This document shows, piece by piece, positions 9,813-18,662 of a DNA stretch of 64,000 nucleotides. Origin of the DNA: Peptococcaceae bacterium BRH_c4b (GTDB taxonomy: Bacteria > Bacillota > Desulfotomaculia > Desulfotomaculales > Desulfocucumaceae); NCBI GenBank assembly GCA_000961595.1, contig LADO01000051.1:1-64000 (forward strand), read 5' to 3'. Position 1 is the first letter of the stretch. Every line of letters begins with the position of its first letter. The notes below the pieces were generated by a model that saw only the letters and a program-made list of their open reading frames with translations, made no database searches and was not told where the DNA came from. The position numbers and the translations under genes were made by a program.

Positions 9813-10910
9813 TTGGATAAATTAAGGGTACTGGTTGCTGATAATTCTGTTTTTTACAAGAAAATATTCAGTCTGGCGGTGAAGGAAACCGGACTGGGGT
9901 CCGTGCTTCATACTGCTTCCAGTGGTGCATTGGCCCTGGAAAGACTAGGACAGCAATCTACTGATGTTGTATTACTTGATCTACACATTCCAGATTCCGG
10001 GGGAATAAAAACTCTGGAAGCTATCCTCAGGGAACACCCCGGTATTTTCGTGGCAATCCTCCACCCCGCTGGCAATAATGACGCCGCCGGATGTACCAGA
10101 GCCATGGAGATTGGAGCTGTGGACTGTATATTAAAGCCCCCGGTGGCCGAAGCAGAAAAAAGCTTGTCTAATTTAAAAATACATTTACAGGGCTTTTTTA
10201 CGCAAATAATAACTATGAAATTTACCATGCCTCCCATAGCAAAGGTAAATACTGTACAAACGTCCCAAATCTCCTCATCCAAACCGCCGGAGTGGAAGGC
10301 GGCAGAAGCCCCTCCCAAAACGGTAGATCTGGTTGTGATAGCCGCATCCACCGGCGGGCCAGAAGCGTTAGAAGCGGTTCTAAGCAGACTGACTGCCGAC
10401 TTCAACAGACCTGTGCTGGTAATTCAGCATATGCCTGCAGACATTACCAGAAAACTGGCCCAGTCGCTGGATAGAAAATGCAGTCTACCTGTGCTTGAGG
10501 CGGAGGAAGGAATGCCGGTCAAACCGGGTCAGATTCTGATTGCACCCGGGGGACGTCATATGTCCGTGCACTGTGTAAGTCCTGCCGGAATGGTGATTAA
10601 ACTTGACGACTCGGGCCCGGTAAACGGTGTAAAACCATCAGCTGATGTACTTTTTCGTTCCATTGCCTCCTCCTGCAAGGGCCTACGGGTTGCCGCTGTT
10701 ATCCTGACAGGCATGGGCCGCGACGGAACCGCCGGATTGAAGGAAATGAAAAACAATTGCCGTAGTTATTGCCTTGTCCAGAGTGAAAGAACCTGTACAG
10801 TATACGGCATGCCCAAAGCAGTGGTTGATGCCGGCCTTGCCGATACGGTGGAAGACCTGGAGGTTATTGCAGACCACCTGTTGAGGATTGTGCCTGTCAG
10901 GAGTTTATAA
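9813..10910 (+). CDS. cheB: Receptor glutamate methylesterase CheB with receiver domain
   Basis: Receiver (Asp56 in VLLDLHIPDSGG) followed by the CheB methylesterase. Catalytic Ser lies in AASTGGPEA, His in IQHMPADI and Asp in GMGRDGTAG. It removes methyl groups from receptor glutamates or deamidates glutamines. I prefer the TTG at 9813, six bases after GGTGAG, which puts the first receiver strand at the usual place (MDKLRVLVADN). An ATG at 9771 would add 14 residues but has no ribosome site. No cheR methyltransferase is present in this operon. Confidence 0.9.
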   Translation: MDKLRVLVADNSVFYKKIFSLAVKETGLGSVLHTASSGALALERLGQQSTDVVLLDLHIPDSGGIKTLEAILREHPGIFVAILHPAGNNDAAGCTRAMEIGAVDCILKPPVAEAEKSLSNLKIHLQGFFTQIITMKFTMPPIAKVNTVQTSQISSSKPPEWKAAEAPPKTVDLVVIAASTGGPEALEAVLSRLTADFNRPVLVIQHMPADITRKLAQSLDRKCSLPVLEAEEGMPVKPGQILIAPGGRHMSVHCVSPAGMVIKLDDSGPVNGVKPSADVLFRSIASSCKGLRVAAVILTGMGRDGTAGLKEMKNNCRSYCLVQSERTCTVYGMPKAVVDAGLADTVEDLEVIADHLLRIVPVRSL

Positions 10911-11037
10911 TATAAACAATAGTACTAACCGGCATGAATATTTGCTTATACAGAAATTTATTTACATGTTTTGCTGAAGATTATGAACAACTGATATATA
11001 GCGACGGGATATTTTATCAGATTAAGGGGTGTTCAAA

Positions 11038-11868
11038 TTGAGAATATTGTGTGTTGATGACGTTTTTGTGATCAGAAAAATGGTGAAGGTCACCGTGGAT
11101 GCTTTAAAAGGGGAATTACTTGAAGCGGCTAACGGCAAAGACGCCCTGGACCTGGTGGAAAAAAACGAGGGGAAAATTGACCTGATTCTACTGGATTGGA
11201 ACATGCCGGAGATGAACGGCATGGAATTTTTACGCGCTGTTAAAAGCAACGAAAAATTCAGGCACATTCCGGTAATCATGAACACCACCGAAAGCGAAAA
11301 GAGCAAAATTATCGCTGCCGTTCAGGCTGGTGCGAGCAATTACATAATTAAGCCGTTCACGGAACAGGAACTCTCTAAAAAAATTATGGATACTGTGCTA
11401 TCCTTCCCTAAGCTATTTAACAGCTGCCTATGTAAGGAACTGAAAAACGCCCTTAATTCCATCACCGGCCTGCAAGTGACAGAAGCCCAGGTAGAAAGCA
11501 GCCAAAATGTCATCAGGGAAAATTATTATTCTGGACAGATGCTTATTACCGGTGAAATTAACACCTTAGTCTCCATTTACTTAAGCAAGGAAAATGCTGC
11601 CAGACTGTCCCCCCTTCTATTGGAAAAGTCACAGCAAGAATTAACCCCCGGGGATATAACGAAGGGATTATTAAAACTCCTGAGAACCATTTCAGACAAG
11701 GCTACGGCAACCGCGAAGGAAAAAATGAAAATTACAGTTGCCTACCTATTCGCTGGTTTCATCGGAGAAAACATGACCGTCTTCAGCAGCGACAAGAAAC
11801 TGTACAACATAGACCGAAAATTCAGCGCCGGTCCTCTTGAGTCTTATCTGATGGTACAATATTTTTAG
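11038..11868 (+). CDS. Receiver domain fused to a CheX-like domain
   Basis: The TTG at 11038 lies eight bases after AAGGGG and gives 276 residues. The first 120 residues are a receiver (Asp near residue 52 in LLDWNMPEMNG, Thr in MNTTES, Lys in IIKPFTE). The second half, from about residue 130, contains GLQVTEAQV, an ITGEINTLVSIYL strand and a terminal SYLMVQYF. This layout resembles the CheX/CheC phosphatase fold, but I do not see a clear catalytic E-xx-N motif. It may control phosphate flow in this pathway. It is the last gene before the terminator at 11925. Confidence 0.7.
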   Translation: MRILCVDDVFVIRKMVKVTVDALKGELLEAANGKDALDLVEKNEGKIDLILLDWNMPEMNGMEFLRAVKSNEKFRHIPVIMNTTESEKSKIIAAVQAGASNYIIKPFTEQELSKKIMDTVLSFPKLFNSCLCKELKNALNSITGLQVTEAQVESSQNVIRENYYSGQMLITGEINTLVSIYLSKENAARLSPLLLEKSQQELTPGDITKGLLKLLRTISDKATATAKEKMKITVAYLFAGFIGENMTVFSSDKKLYNIDRKFSAGPLESYLMVQYF

Positions 11869-11924
11869 CGTCCGCCTCTTAAAAGTAGGATGCAAGTGTT
11901 TTTAAACAAAATAGTAGAAACTCC

Positions 11925-11954
11925 ACCTCCGGCCATTGCGACCGGAGGTTTTTT
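11925..11954 (+). terminator. Rho-independent terminator of the chemosensory operon
   Basis: Stem ACCTCCGG/CCGGAGGT followed directly by six T residues, 57 bases past the stop of the last operon gene. The short frame covering this region is not a gene. Confidence 0.9.
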
Positions 11955-12078
11955 AAAAAATTTTTCCCCGGAGGGACTAAAAACACTGTTTGGAAACGAA
12001 TTTGTATATAGAAGGGAATATTGTCGTTCCATATTAATTATTATTATCCATTATGGTAAGGTCAAAGGAGAATGACCG

Positions 12079-12486
12079 GTGCAAGAATGGGCATTGAAAA
12101 TAAAAGAACTACACAATGAAAATATACGAGTGATAATGGTGAATGAAACAAAGCAATATTACGGTAAAGCAGCATTGCGGCCGCCGGAAGTACAATTGCT
12201 GATAAAATCCGCCCGACTCCCCTTCCTCATGAAACTACTTGACTTTGCTGACGAAACGGTTACAGATGAACTTAATTTAATAAGCCTTACCACAGTAAAT
12301 ATTGTTTGGCACAGGGAAGTTAACGGCAGTTGCGAATACCCCGACTGGATCGGACTTTCTATGACCCCCTGTGATGTGTTGAGTATAGCCAGCTGCTGGA
12401 AAAAGAAAGATGCCGCGAACCTCTACCATGATTGGGGCGACAGCATCGCCCGCTGGCTGGCCGGGGCAGTACGGCAACTCAATTAA
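12079..12486 (+). CDS. Hypothetical protein, 135 aa
   Basis: GTG start at 12079, eight bases after AAAGGAG, supports translation. The protein is soluble, has two Trp-rich patches (NIVWHREVNG and YPDWIGLSM) and two or three Cys residues; it has no signal peptide or membrane segment. I do not recognise the family. It lies downstream of the chemosensory terminator and is probably transcribed on its own. Confidence 0.65.
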   Translation: MQEWALKIKELHNENIRVIMVNETKQYYGKAALRPPEVQLLIKSARLPFLMKLLDFADETVTDELNLISLTTVNIVWHREVNGSCEYPDWIGLSMTPCDVLSIASCWKKKDAANLYHDWGDSIARWLAGAVRQLN

Positions 12487-12540
12487 ATATAAGTGCTCCT
12501 TGGGTTCGGAAGGGGTTATTCCCCTACAATAATCTGGTAA

Positions 12541-12807
12541 TCAGTTGTTGGTTATATCCTCCATATAATAAAGGACATAAGCTTTATCGGGATCCTGTCG
12601 GATGGTTTCCATCACCGGGGGTCCCACGGAAATTTCACCTACAAAATTAAATTCGGCTGAGACATCGAAATCCTCCACTTCGGTGGCTTTAAAACATTCC
12701 AGAAGGGGGGTTTTGTCTTTTGTTTCAATTTTCAGGCTTAAATATTTTTCTCTTGCTTCCTCTGGCGAAACGGCAAAAATAACACGGGTATTGGTGGGAT
12801 GACGCAT
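12541..12807 (-). CDS. Hypothetical protein, 88 aa
   Basis: ATG at 12807 lies seven bases after AGGAGGT, so it is preferred over the longer frame. The small acidic protein (RVIFAVSPEEAREKYLSL near the start, YVLYYMEDI at the end) has no Cys pair, signal or membrane helix beyond a single Cys. The alternation of beta-like and helical segments suggests a small alpha/beta domain. Family unknown. Confidence 0.65.
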   Translation of the reverse strand: MRHPTNTRVIFAVSPEEAREKYLSLKIETKDKTPLLECFKATEVEDFDVSAEFNFVGEISVGPPVMETIRQDPDKAYVLYYMEDITNN

Positions 12808-12900
12808 CGGAGTACCTCCTGACATTTATAAAATTTCTTTCCTATATTTTAATTTACTGTAATGAGAAAAACAATGCCCGCACCACCCAATTCATGCTAT

Positions 12901-12928
12901 AAAAAAATAAAACCCCGTGTTCACAGGG
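12901..12928 (-). terminator. Rho-independent terminator
   Basis: On the minus strand CCCTGTG/CACGGGG forms a 7-bp stem (one G-T pair) followed by TTTTATTTTTTT. It lies just downstream of the YabG-like fragment gene. Confidence 0.8.
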
Positions 12929-12956
12929 TAATATCCTCTCTTTTCGGCGCCCTCCC

Positions 12957-13271
12957 TCAATCATGTTTCTCATTTATTTTGCCCAGTGCCCGGGCTATGT
13001 TGCCGGCATGCTCGTGCTCCTGCCGCTCAATTATTTTTTTGACCTGTTTAATATTTCTGGTAAATACCTCCTGCCAGTACGCCTCAATATCCGTACCGCG
13101 AATTTTCACCAAGTCGTCCAGTGGGCAGAATACTATTAAACGGTGGTCGATGCCTTTAAGCATGGCCATATCTGATCCGTCCTCACCGGTCCTAATGTCC
13201 ATAACCTTGAAATACAGGTCACATTCGTGGGATTTGCGGCCTACTATATCACCTGCCTTTATTTTGCTCAT
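12957..13271 (-). CDS. Truncated YabG-like protein (N-terminal part only)
   Basis: The start SKIKAGDIVGRKSHECDLYF, the following MLKGIDHRLIVFCPLDDL and the spacing between them match the N-terminal domain of YabG, the sporulation coat-processing protease. YabG is normally about 290 residues; this protein ends at residue 104 and a terminator follows at once. The peptidase part is therefore missing. It could be a degraded copy or a short stand-alone version of the domain. The ribosome site (GGGGGG type, upstream of ATG 13271) is good. Confidence 0.6.
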   Translation of the reverse strand: MSKIKAGDIVGRKSHECDLYFKVMDIRTGEDGSDMAMLKGIDHRLIVFCPLDDLVKIRGTDIEAYWQEVFTRNIKQVKKIIERQEHEHAGNIARALGKINEKHD

Positions 13272-13340
13272 ATAAAACCCCCCGAAGGTTCATTATCTTT
13301 ATTTATGAATAGTATTTAGATTATATACCAAATAAGGTAA

Positions 13341-13409
13341 GGGGACACACCTTCTTTATTGCCTAAAATTCCTTACCTTTCTACAATTTCACGAAGGAAT
13401 GTCCCCAAT
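13341..13409. repeat. GGGGACA/GGAATGTCCCC repeat remnant
   Basis: GGGGACACACCTT near 13341 and GAAGGAATGTCCCCAATT at 13392-13409 face each other around an A/T-rich centre. The second motif matches the one found twice near 489 and 520. It overlaps the 3' end of the M48 peptidase gene and supplies that protein's last residues (GDIPS). Confidence 0.5.
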
Positions 13410-14642
13410 TATAATCCCCCTCTGCCCCCGGATTGTGTTTATTCTTTCAAGAACCGCCGGATGACTGTATGAGAACCATCTTATAAATGACGGTGGTGAC
13501 GGATCGGACAGGTTTTTTTTCGCTAAATCAAGCTGCAGGCGGAGGGCAGCCCCGGGGTTCTCCGTCAGCGTTATCGAAACCCGGTCGGCCTCCGTTTCCA
13601 TGCGCCGGGAAAAATAATTCTGTAGCGGGCTGGAGGCAAAAGAAGCCAGAAGAAAAAACAACAGCGCCACTATCCAGGTATGGGCGGGATAATGCATGTA
13701 CCATTCGACATCCAGCGTTGTCCGCAGTACCAGAAATAAAATCCCCCACAATAGAAAGCTTCCCAGTATACCCATGGCAAGCCCTTTTGATATATGCCCC
13801 TGCCGCCAGTGGGCCATTTCATGAGCCACCACAGCCTCCACTTCATCCCGGGGATAATCCCGCAGTAGCGTGTCGTAAAGCACTATTTGTTTTGTTTTAC
13901 CCAGACCGGCAAAATAAGCGTTAGCCCTGGTAGTCCTCTGGCTGGCATCCATTACCAGTATTTTATCCACTGGTAGCCCGGCCTTAGCGGACAGGTTTCT
14001 CACGTCAGCAACAAGGACAGGATCCCGGGCTGGTTCGAAGCGGTTGAAAAGCGGGGCCACCGCCACAGGCCAGAGGTAGCTCTGAACTACCAGCCAAAGC
14101 GAAAAGAAAGAGGCCCCAATCAACCACCAACTACCGTGCCAGCGGTTTATAATCCAGAAAAACATCAGCACACCCAGGGAAGAAAGCAGCAGGTCCAGTC
14201 CAGCCATTTTTATATAATCAAGCCACCATGAACCCATGGTCTGAGTTAAAAAACCCCAGCGGTGCTGTAAGAAATAATCACCGTAAAGTTGAAAAGGGAG
14301 GTTAACAGCCCTTTGCGCCAGCCATACCACAAAGAATACCAGCAGAATGCCACCACGATAACTGCCTCCGCTAACCTCCTGCGCCCATCCGTAAATAGCC
14401 ACTGCCGGGCCTCCAAACACCAGCCACAGCAAAAAAGTCGCTTGCACTAAAAAACTGCCAATAAAAAACAGCCTTGCCACCCGGGCGTACTCCCTGGCTG
14501 CATCAACCTGCTGTGATGTAAAATAATTAAATACATCCGGATTAATTTTCCCGGGAAAGACGGCCTGCCATAGATAGAGCAGGCTAAACATTGCCGACGG
14601 CACAAGAATTATAAACCATAAAGCATTAAATCGCGGCTGCAT
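13389..14642 (-). CDS. M48 family (Ste24-type) membrane metallopeptidase
   Basis: A 417-residue integral membrane zinc protease of the Ste24/CAAX prenyl protease 1 type. The catalytic motif is HEMAHW (HExxH) in AVVAHEMAHWRQG, and the third zinc ligand is the Glu in SRRMETEADR. Several N-terminal membrane helices precede the catalytic domain and two follow it. Start ATG 14642 has GAAAGAGG upstream. Bacterial homologues take part in membrane-protein quality control, but the substrate is unknown. The extreme C-terminus is encoded by the repeat at 13392-13409, so the original tail may have been replaced. Confidence 0.92.
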   Translation of the reverse strand: MQPRFNALWFIILVPSAMFSLLYLWQAVFPGKINPDVFNYFTSQQVDAAREYARVARLFFIGSFLVQATFLLWLVFGGPAVAIYGWAQEVSGGSYRGGILLVFFVVWLAQRAVNLPFQLYGDYFLQHRWGFLTQTMGSWWLDYIKMAGLDLLLSSLGVLMFFWIINRWHGSWWLIGASFFSLWLVVQSYLWPVAVAPLFNRFEPARDPVLVADVRNLSAKAGLPVDKILVMDASQRTTRANAYFAGLGKTKQIVLYDTLLRDYPRDEVEAVVAHEMAHWRQGHISKGLAMGILGSFLLWGILFLVLRTTLDVEWYMHYPAHTWIVALLFFLLASFASSPLQNYFSRRMETEADRVSITLTENPGAALRLQLDLAKKNLSDPSPPSFIRWFSYSHPAVLERINTIRGQRGIIIGDIPS

Positions 14643-14706
14643 AGCATCCTCTTTCCTGAAATTGGCATGATAATTATTATATGGTCATATAGGCTGCATT
14701 ATCCTT

Positions 14707-16290
14707 TTATTTTAACATCCCCCGGGAGGCCAGCCTGGCCTTCACCGTGGGGAAATAGTCCATATTCGTGTGTGGCAAAAATTTACTGCCTACAAATTTA
14801 TTCATAAAAGTTTGGTTGGCATTAAGCTCAAAGTATGTAATATTTTTTGCAATAGATTCAATATCCCGTCTCTTATCCGAAGACAGCAGAACCTGCCTGG
14901 CTCCCTCGCCGGAGCTATTGCCCAGTCTGATCATTTTTCCCCTGGGCAAATCAGGGTACAATCCAATGGTAATGGAAGACTCCAGGTGCAGATACTGGCC
15001 AAATGCTCCGGCAGCATAAAACTTTTCCAGTTCCCCCAGGCCGCAGCCTACACTTTCCAGCAACAACTCCAGGGCAGCGTTCACAGCCCCCTTAGTTCTC
15101 ATCAGATTATTTATATCCACCTGAGTCACCACAATGTCCTCGCCCGATGCAGACTCGCCGGCGGACACAATCACAAACCTGTCCACTCCGCCTTTAAATT
15201 TCCCCGCCCGGTCAATAATTCCGGACAGGAAGAGCTCCGCCAGGCAGTCCACCAGACCCGAGCCACAAATTCCTACAGGTGTTATGTCTCCGATAGTCCG
15301 ATAGGTTACACTATAGGTGTCCGGGTCAATTTTTACCTCAGAAACGGCCCCGGGTTCCGCCCTCATACCGCTTTTCACCACTCCGCCCTCCAGGGCCGGA
15401 CCGGCAGCCCCGGCACAGGCCACCAGCCACTCGCTGTTACCCATCACTATTTCCCCGTTGGTCCCTATGTCCACCAGCAAGGCCAATTCCCCGCTCTTGT
15501 ACATGTTGGACACCAGTACCCCGCCCAGCACATCTCCACCCACATAGCTGCCCACGCCAGGCAGGCAGTACACCGGAGCCAGCGGATTTACGTCCAGCCC
15601 AACTTCCCTGGCGGTTAGTATACCCGGGCTGTTCACCACTGAAATGTATGGAGCCAGGCATATTCTCGAAGGATCAAGTCCCAGCAGCAGGTGGATCATA
15701 GTGGAATTTGCCCCGATGGCGGCCGCCGTTATATCCCGCTGTGCAAAACCTCCACTACCGGACAATTTTCGGATAATGCCGTTTAATGTCTCCAATACGG
15801 CGCTACGCAGAAGGGTGAGTCCCTCTCCCTCCCCAGTGGTGTAAATCCTGGTAAGAATATCCTCACCATAACTTATCTGGCCGTTGTAGTCGGCGGCGAT
15901 ATCCAGTATATTACCGGACAGCATATCCACCAGGTAACCAACCACTGTAGTGGTACCTATGTCTATGGCCAGTCCCAGATGTTTGGAGGTGGTGTCGCCC
16001 GGGTGGATATCTATCATGGCGTAGCCGTTTTGCCGTACGCCCACAGTTGCCGTTACCTCCCAGTTCCCTTCCCGGCAAGCCCTGGAAACCTTATTCATAA
16101 TGTCAAGGGGTACGCTCAGCAGGCCATATTTTTTGGCCAAAGCATATCTGAGCCGGTCTACATCCCCCCGGTTATCCGCGAGATCAGGCTCATCCAACCT
16201 CAATAAATGCTTTCTGGTTAATGGATCGATGTCTAATTCTGCGGAAATACTGTCTTTCAAAATAATTTGGGTTTTATCATTGGCAGCCAT
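14707..16290 (-). CDS. ASKHA (DUF4445) corrinoid-activation-type protein without ferredoxin domain
   Basis: 527 residues. After about 125 residues of leader, the ASKHA ATPase begins with HLGLAIDIGTTTVVGYLVD, and the phosphate-2-like motif ALLVDIGTNGEIVMG and SGLVDCLAELF follow. This is the C-terminal module of RACE proteins (AcsV, RamA), which reductively activate corrinoid proteins using ATP. These normally carry an N-terminal 2Fe-2S ferredoxin domain; the leader here lacks the CxxxxCxxC cluster motif. It may act with a separate ferredoxin. Start ATG 16290 follows GAGGTG. Confidence 0.85.
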   Translation of the reverse strand: MAANDKTQIILKDSISAELDIDPLTRKHLLRLDEPDLADNRGDVDRLRYALAKKYGLLSVPLDIMNKVSRACREGNWEVTATVGVRQNGYAMIDIHPGDTTSKHLGLAIDIGTTTVVGYLVDMLSGNILDIAADYNGQISYGEDILTRIYTTGEGEGLTLLRSAVLETLNGIIRKLSGSGGFAQRDITAAAIGANSTMIHLLLGLDPSRICLAPYISVVNSPGILTAREVGLDVNPLAPVYCLPGVGSYVGGDVLGGVLVSNMYKSGELALLVDIGTNGEIVMGNSEWLVACAGAAGPALEGGVVKSGMRAEPGAVSEVKIDPDTYSVTYRTIGDITPVGICGSGLVDCLAELFLSGIIDRAGKFKGGVDRFVIVSAGESASGEDIVVTQVDINNLMRTKGAVNAALELLLESVGCGLGELEKFYAAGAFGQYLHLESSITIGLYPDLPRGKMIRLGNSSGEGARQVLLSSDKRRDIESIAKNITYFELNANQTFMNKFVGSKFLPHTNMDYFPTVKARLASRGMLK

Positions 16291-16399
16291 TGTACACCTC
16301 GGTTAGTTATATAATTGCATATTAATTTCCGACAAATACAAAAAAATTATATCATAAACATGCTGGATGTGGTTACAAGTAGTGTAATATAGCCACGAA

Positions 16400-17908
16400 C
16401 TACGCCCGGGGAATGGTAAACCAGAAGGTAGATCCTTTGCCGGGGACGCTGTCAATACCCACCTTACCGCCGTGCATTTCCACGATCCCCCGTACGATGG
16501 CCAGTCCCAGCCCGCTACCGGATATGTCCCGGCTGCGGGACGGATCTGCTTTATAGAAACGCTCCCAAACCAGAGGCTGCTCCTCAACTGGTATTCCAGG
16601 GCCTGTATCCCTGACTGAAACCTTAAGCATGTCCCCTTCCCCGGCAACTGATACAGTTACCTCGCCACCAGGCGGTGTGAATCTCAAAGCATTATCCACC
16701 AGGTTTATAATTACCTGTTCTATTCTATCCTCGTCCGCTCTGGCGGGGAAAGGGCTGCCGGAGTTATTGAATACAATCGTCTGCCCTTTTTCCGCGAAGC
16801 GGTTCGTAAACCTTTCCAGCACCCGGCGGATTACCGGAAGCATGTCAATATCTTTTAAATCAGCCCTGACACCGCCCGCTTCCATCCTTCTCAAACTCAA
16901 TAATTCATCCACCAGACGCCTAAGACGCAAGGTTTCCTCAATAATATTGTGCAGATATAGTTCCCGCTGGGACTGATCCTTTCCCAGACCGTCGGCCAGC
17001 GCCTCCGTATACCCCTGGATTATGGTCAGGGGCGTCCTTAGCTCGTGGGAAACACTGGCCACAAATTCACGCCTGGTATTGTCCAGCCTTTCCAATTCAT
17101 CGATTTTCTCTCTCAACCGGGTCGACAAAACATTGAGGGACTCAGCAAGCAATCCCATTTCATCGGCAGATTTTACCGGCGCCTGAACACCATAGTCGCC
17201 TTCCGCCATGGCCCTGGCCACCCGGTTCATGGTCAGCAGCGGCCGCACAATATTCCTTGCCAGCAGAAAAGCCAGCACTGTGGCAATCAATACCCCCAGA
17301 ACGAGGGCATATAAAGCGGCCTGCTGGAGCGCCCTGATATTGTTTACTATGGGTGCCAGGGGAGCCTGGATCATCACCGCCCCGGCCACCGCTCCAGCAC
17401 TCATAACCGGTATACCCACCTGCATAACATCTGTTTTAAAATAAGGGTTATATTCCTTCCGTACCAGTTGCCCGCCTGCTAGCACCTTCGCCACATCTGT
17501 AGCATCAAAGGGCTTGCCGCCGTTATAATTACCAATCCTGCCCATACCCATACCATGACCGGCGCCCCGGCCCATACCCATGCCCATACCCATGCCCATA
17601 CCCATGCCCTGACCTCCACCTGCCGGGCGGTTCCAGGCCATGATTTCACCTTCTTTATCCACCACCAGGACGCTTGCTCCCAGATAATTTGCCAGATCAT
17701 CGGCCTGCCGCTGCATTTGCAATACGTCACCCTTCATATCCAACTGGGCGGCTAGTTTTTTACCCTCTTTGATAATTTTATCAGACTGCTGACCCAGGTA
17801 TATATCCTGTATTATACCTGCCTGAATTAAGCCTGCCAGCAGCAGCACCGCCACCACCAGCCCCAGCATAGCCAGCCACAGTTTGCGTACAATACCCCGA
17901 ATTTTCAT
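16400..17908 (-). CDS. Membrane sensor histidine kinase with Met-Gly repeat in its sensor loop
   Basis: 502 residues: membrane helix at about 12-32, extracellular sensor to about 190, second helix, HAMP (NIVRPLLTMNRVARAM), HisKA with phospho-His in SHELRTPLTIIQGY, and HATPase with N, G1 (DTGPGIP) and G2 (SGSGLGLAIV) boxes. Residues 100-123 of the sensor are a run of Met-Gly dipeptides with one Arg and one His. The gene overlaps its response regulator by four bases, so the two are translationally coupled. The Met/His-rich loop suggests metal (for example Cu or Ag) sensing, which is inference. Confidence 0.93.
   Translation of the reverse strand: MKIRGIVRKLWLAMLGLVVAVLLLAGLIQAGIIQDIYLGQQSDKIIKEGKKLAAQLDMKGDVLQMQRQADDLANYLGASVLVVDKEGEIMAWNRPAGGGQGMGMGMGMGMGMGRGAGHGMGMGRIGNYNGGKPFDATDVAKVLAGGQLVRKEYNPYFKTDVMQVGIPVMSAGAVAGAVMIQAPLAPIVNNIRALQQAALYALVLGVLIATVLAFLLARNIVRPLLTMNRVARAMAEGDYGVQAPVKSADEMGLLAESLNVLSTRLREKIDELERLDNTRREFVASVSHELRTPLTIIQGYTEALADGLGKDQSQRELYLHNIIEETLRLRRLVDELLSLRRMEAGGVRADLKDIDMLPVIRRVLERFTNRFAEKGQTIVFNNSGSPFPARADEDRIEQVIINLVDNALRFTPPGGEVTVSVAGEGDMLKVSVRDTGPGIPVEEQPLVWERFYKADPSRSRDISGSGLGLAIVRGIVEMHGGKVGIDSVPGKGSTFWFTIPRA
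17571..17612. repeat. 12-base tandem repeat encoding Met-Gly
   Basis: CCCATACCCATG-type units repeat head to tail and encode the Met-Gly run in the histidine kinase sensor. Repeat number is likely to vary between strains by slippage, in frame because the unit is a multiple of three. Confidence 0.8.
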
Positions 17909-18606
17909 TTTTCAACCTCAAATTTGTAGCCCACGCCCCAAACGGTGTGAATATATTGCCTGGCGCCGGGGATTCTGGCAAGCTTATCCCGCAGGCGGGT
18001 GATATGGGTGTCCACCGTCCGGGCTTCCCCGAAAAAGTTGAAGCCCCAGACATGCTCCAGCAACTGCTCCCTGGTAAAAACCCTGCCCGGGGAGCCGGCC
18101 ATATATATTAATATTTCAAATTCTTTCGGGGTAAGCTGCACGGGCTGGCCGCTAACGGCAACATCACGGCTACCCGGGTTTATGCTGAGTCCTGTGAATT
18201 CCAGCACATGCTCCCTTTCCCCCGGAACGGGCCTGTCCTTTTTGGTTCTGCGCAAAATGGCCTTGATTCTAGCCACCAGTTCCCTGGGACTGAAAGGTTT
18301 TACTACGTAATCGTCTGCCCCCAGTTCCAGACCCAGCACCCTGTCAATCTCATCCCCCCTGGCGGTGAGCATTAATATTGGAATATCGGAATCTTTTCTT
18401 ATCTCCCGGCAAACTGTCCAGCCATCCATGCCAGGTATCATCAGATCCAGCACCAGCAGATCAAAATTTTTCTTTCTAACAAGCTCAAGGGCTTGTCTGC
18501 CGTCTGCTGCACCTTCTACTCCGTATCCTTCAGCCTGAAGATAGGTAATCACCAGATCTCTGATTTTTTCCTCGTCGTCCACAACCAGAATATTTATGTC
18601 TCCCAA
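17905..18606 (-). CDS. OmpR/PhoB-family response regulator
   Basis: 233 residues. Receiver domain with the acidic pair in VVDDEEK, phospho-Asp in LLVLDLMIPGMDG, and Lys in VVKPFSPREL; a winged-helix DNA-binding domain follows with RVFTREQLLEHVWG and RTVDTHITRLRDKL. TTG at 18606 is the start. It precedes and overlaps the kinase gene by four bases, forming a two-component pair. Its target genes cannot be read from the window. Confidence 0.93.
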   Translation of the reverse strand: MGDINILVVDDEEKIRDLVITYLQAEGYGVEGAADGRQALELVRKKNFDLLVLDLMIPGMDGWTVCREIRKDSDIPILMLTARGDEIDRVLGLELGADDYVVKPFSPRELVARIKAILRRTKKDRPVPGEREHVLEFTGLSINPGSRDVAVSGQPVQLTPKEFEILIYMAGSPGRVFTREQLLEHVWGFNFFGEARTVDTHITRLRDKLARIPGARQYIHTVWGVGYKFEVEK

Positions 18607-18662
18607 CCTTCATCCACCACCCGCTATTATATATCTCAATATATCACAACATTCATCTATTC

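Noticed and set aside
11890-12075. 61-residue frame after the chemosensory operon
   Set aside because: It spans the operon terminator and has no ribosome site.
14770-15618. 282-residue plus-strand frame
   Set aside because: It lies antisense to the ASKHA gene, is rich in His/Gln/Ser and shows no family pattern; a G/C-rich shadow.
17555-17755. Frame with THAHTHAHTHA repeats on the plus strand
   Set aside because: It is the antisense reading of the Met-Gly repeat in the histidine kinase.
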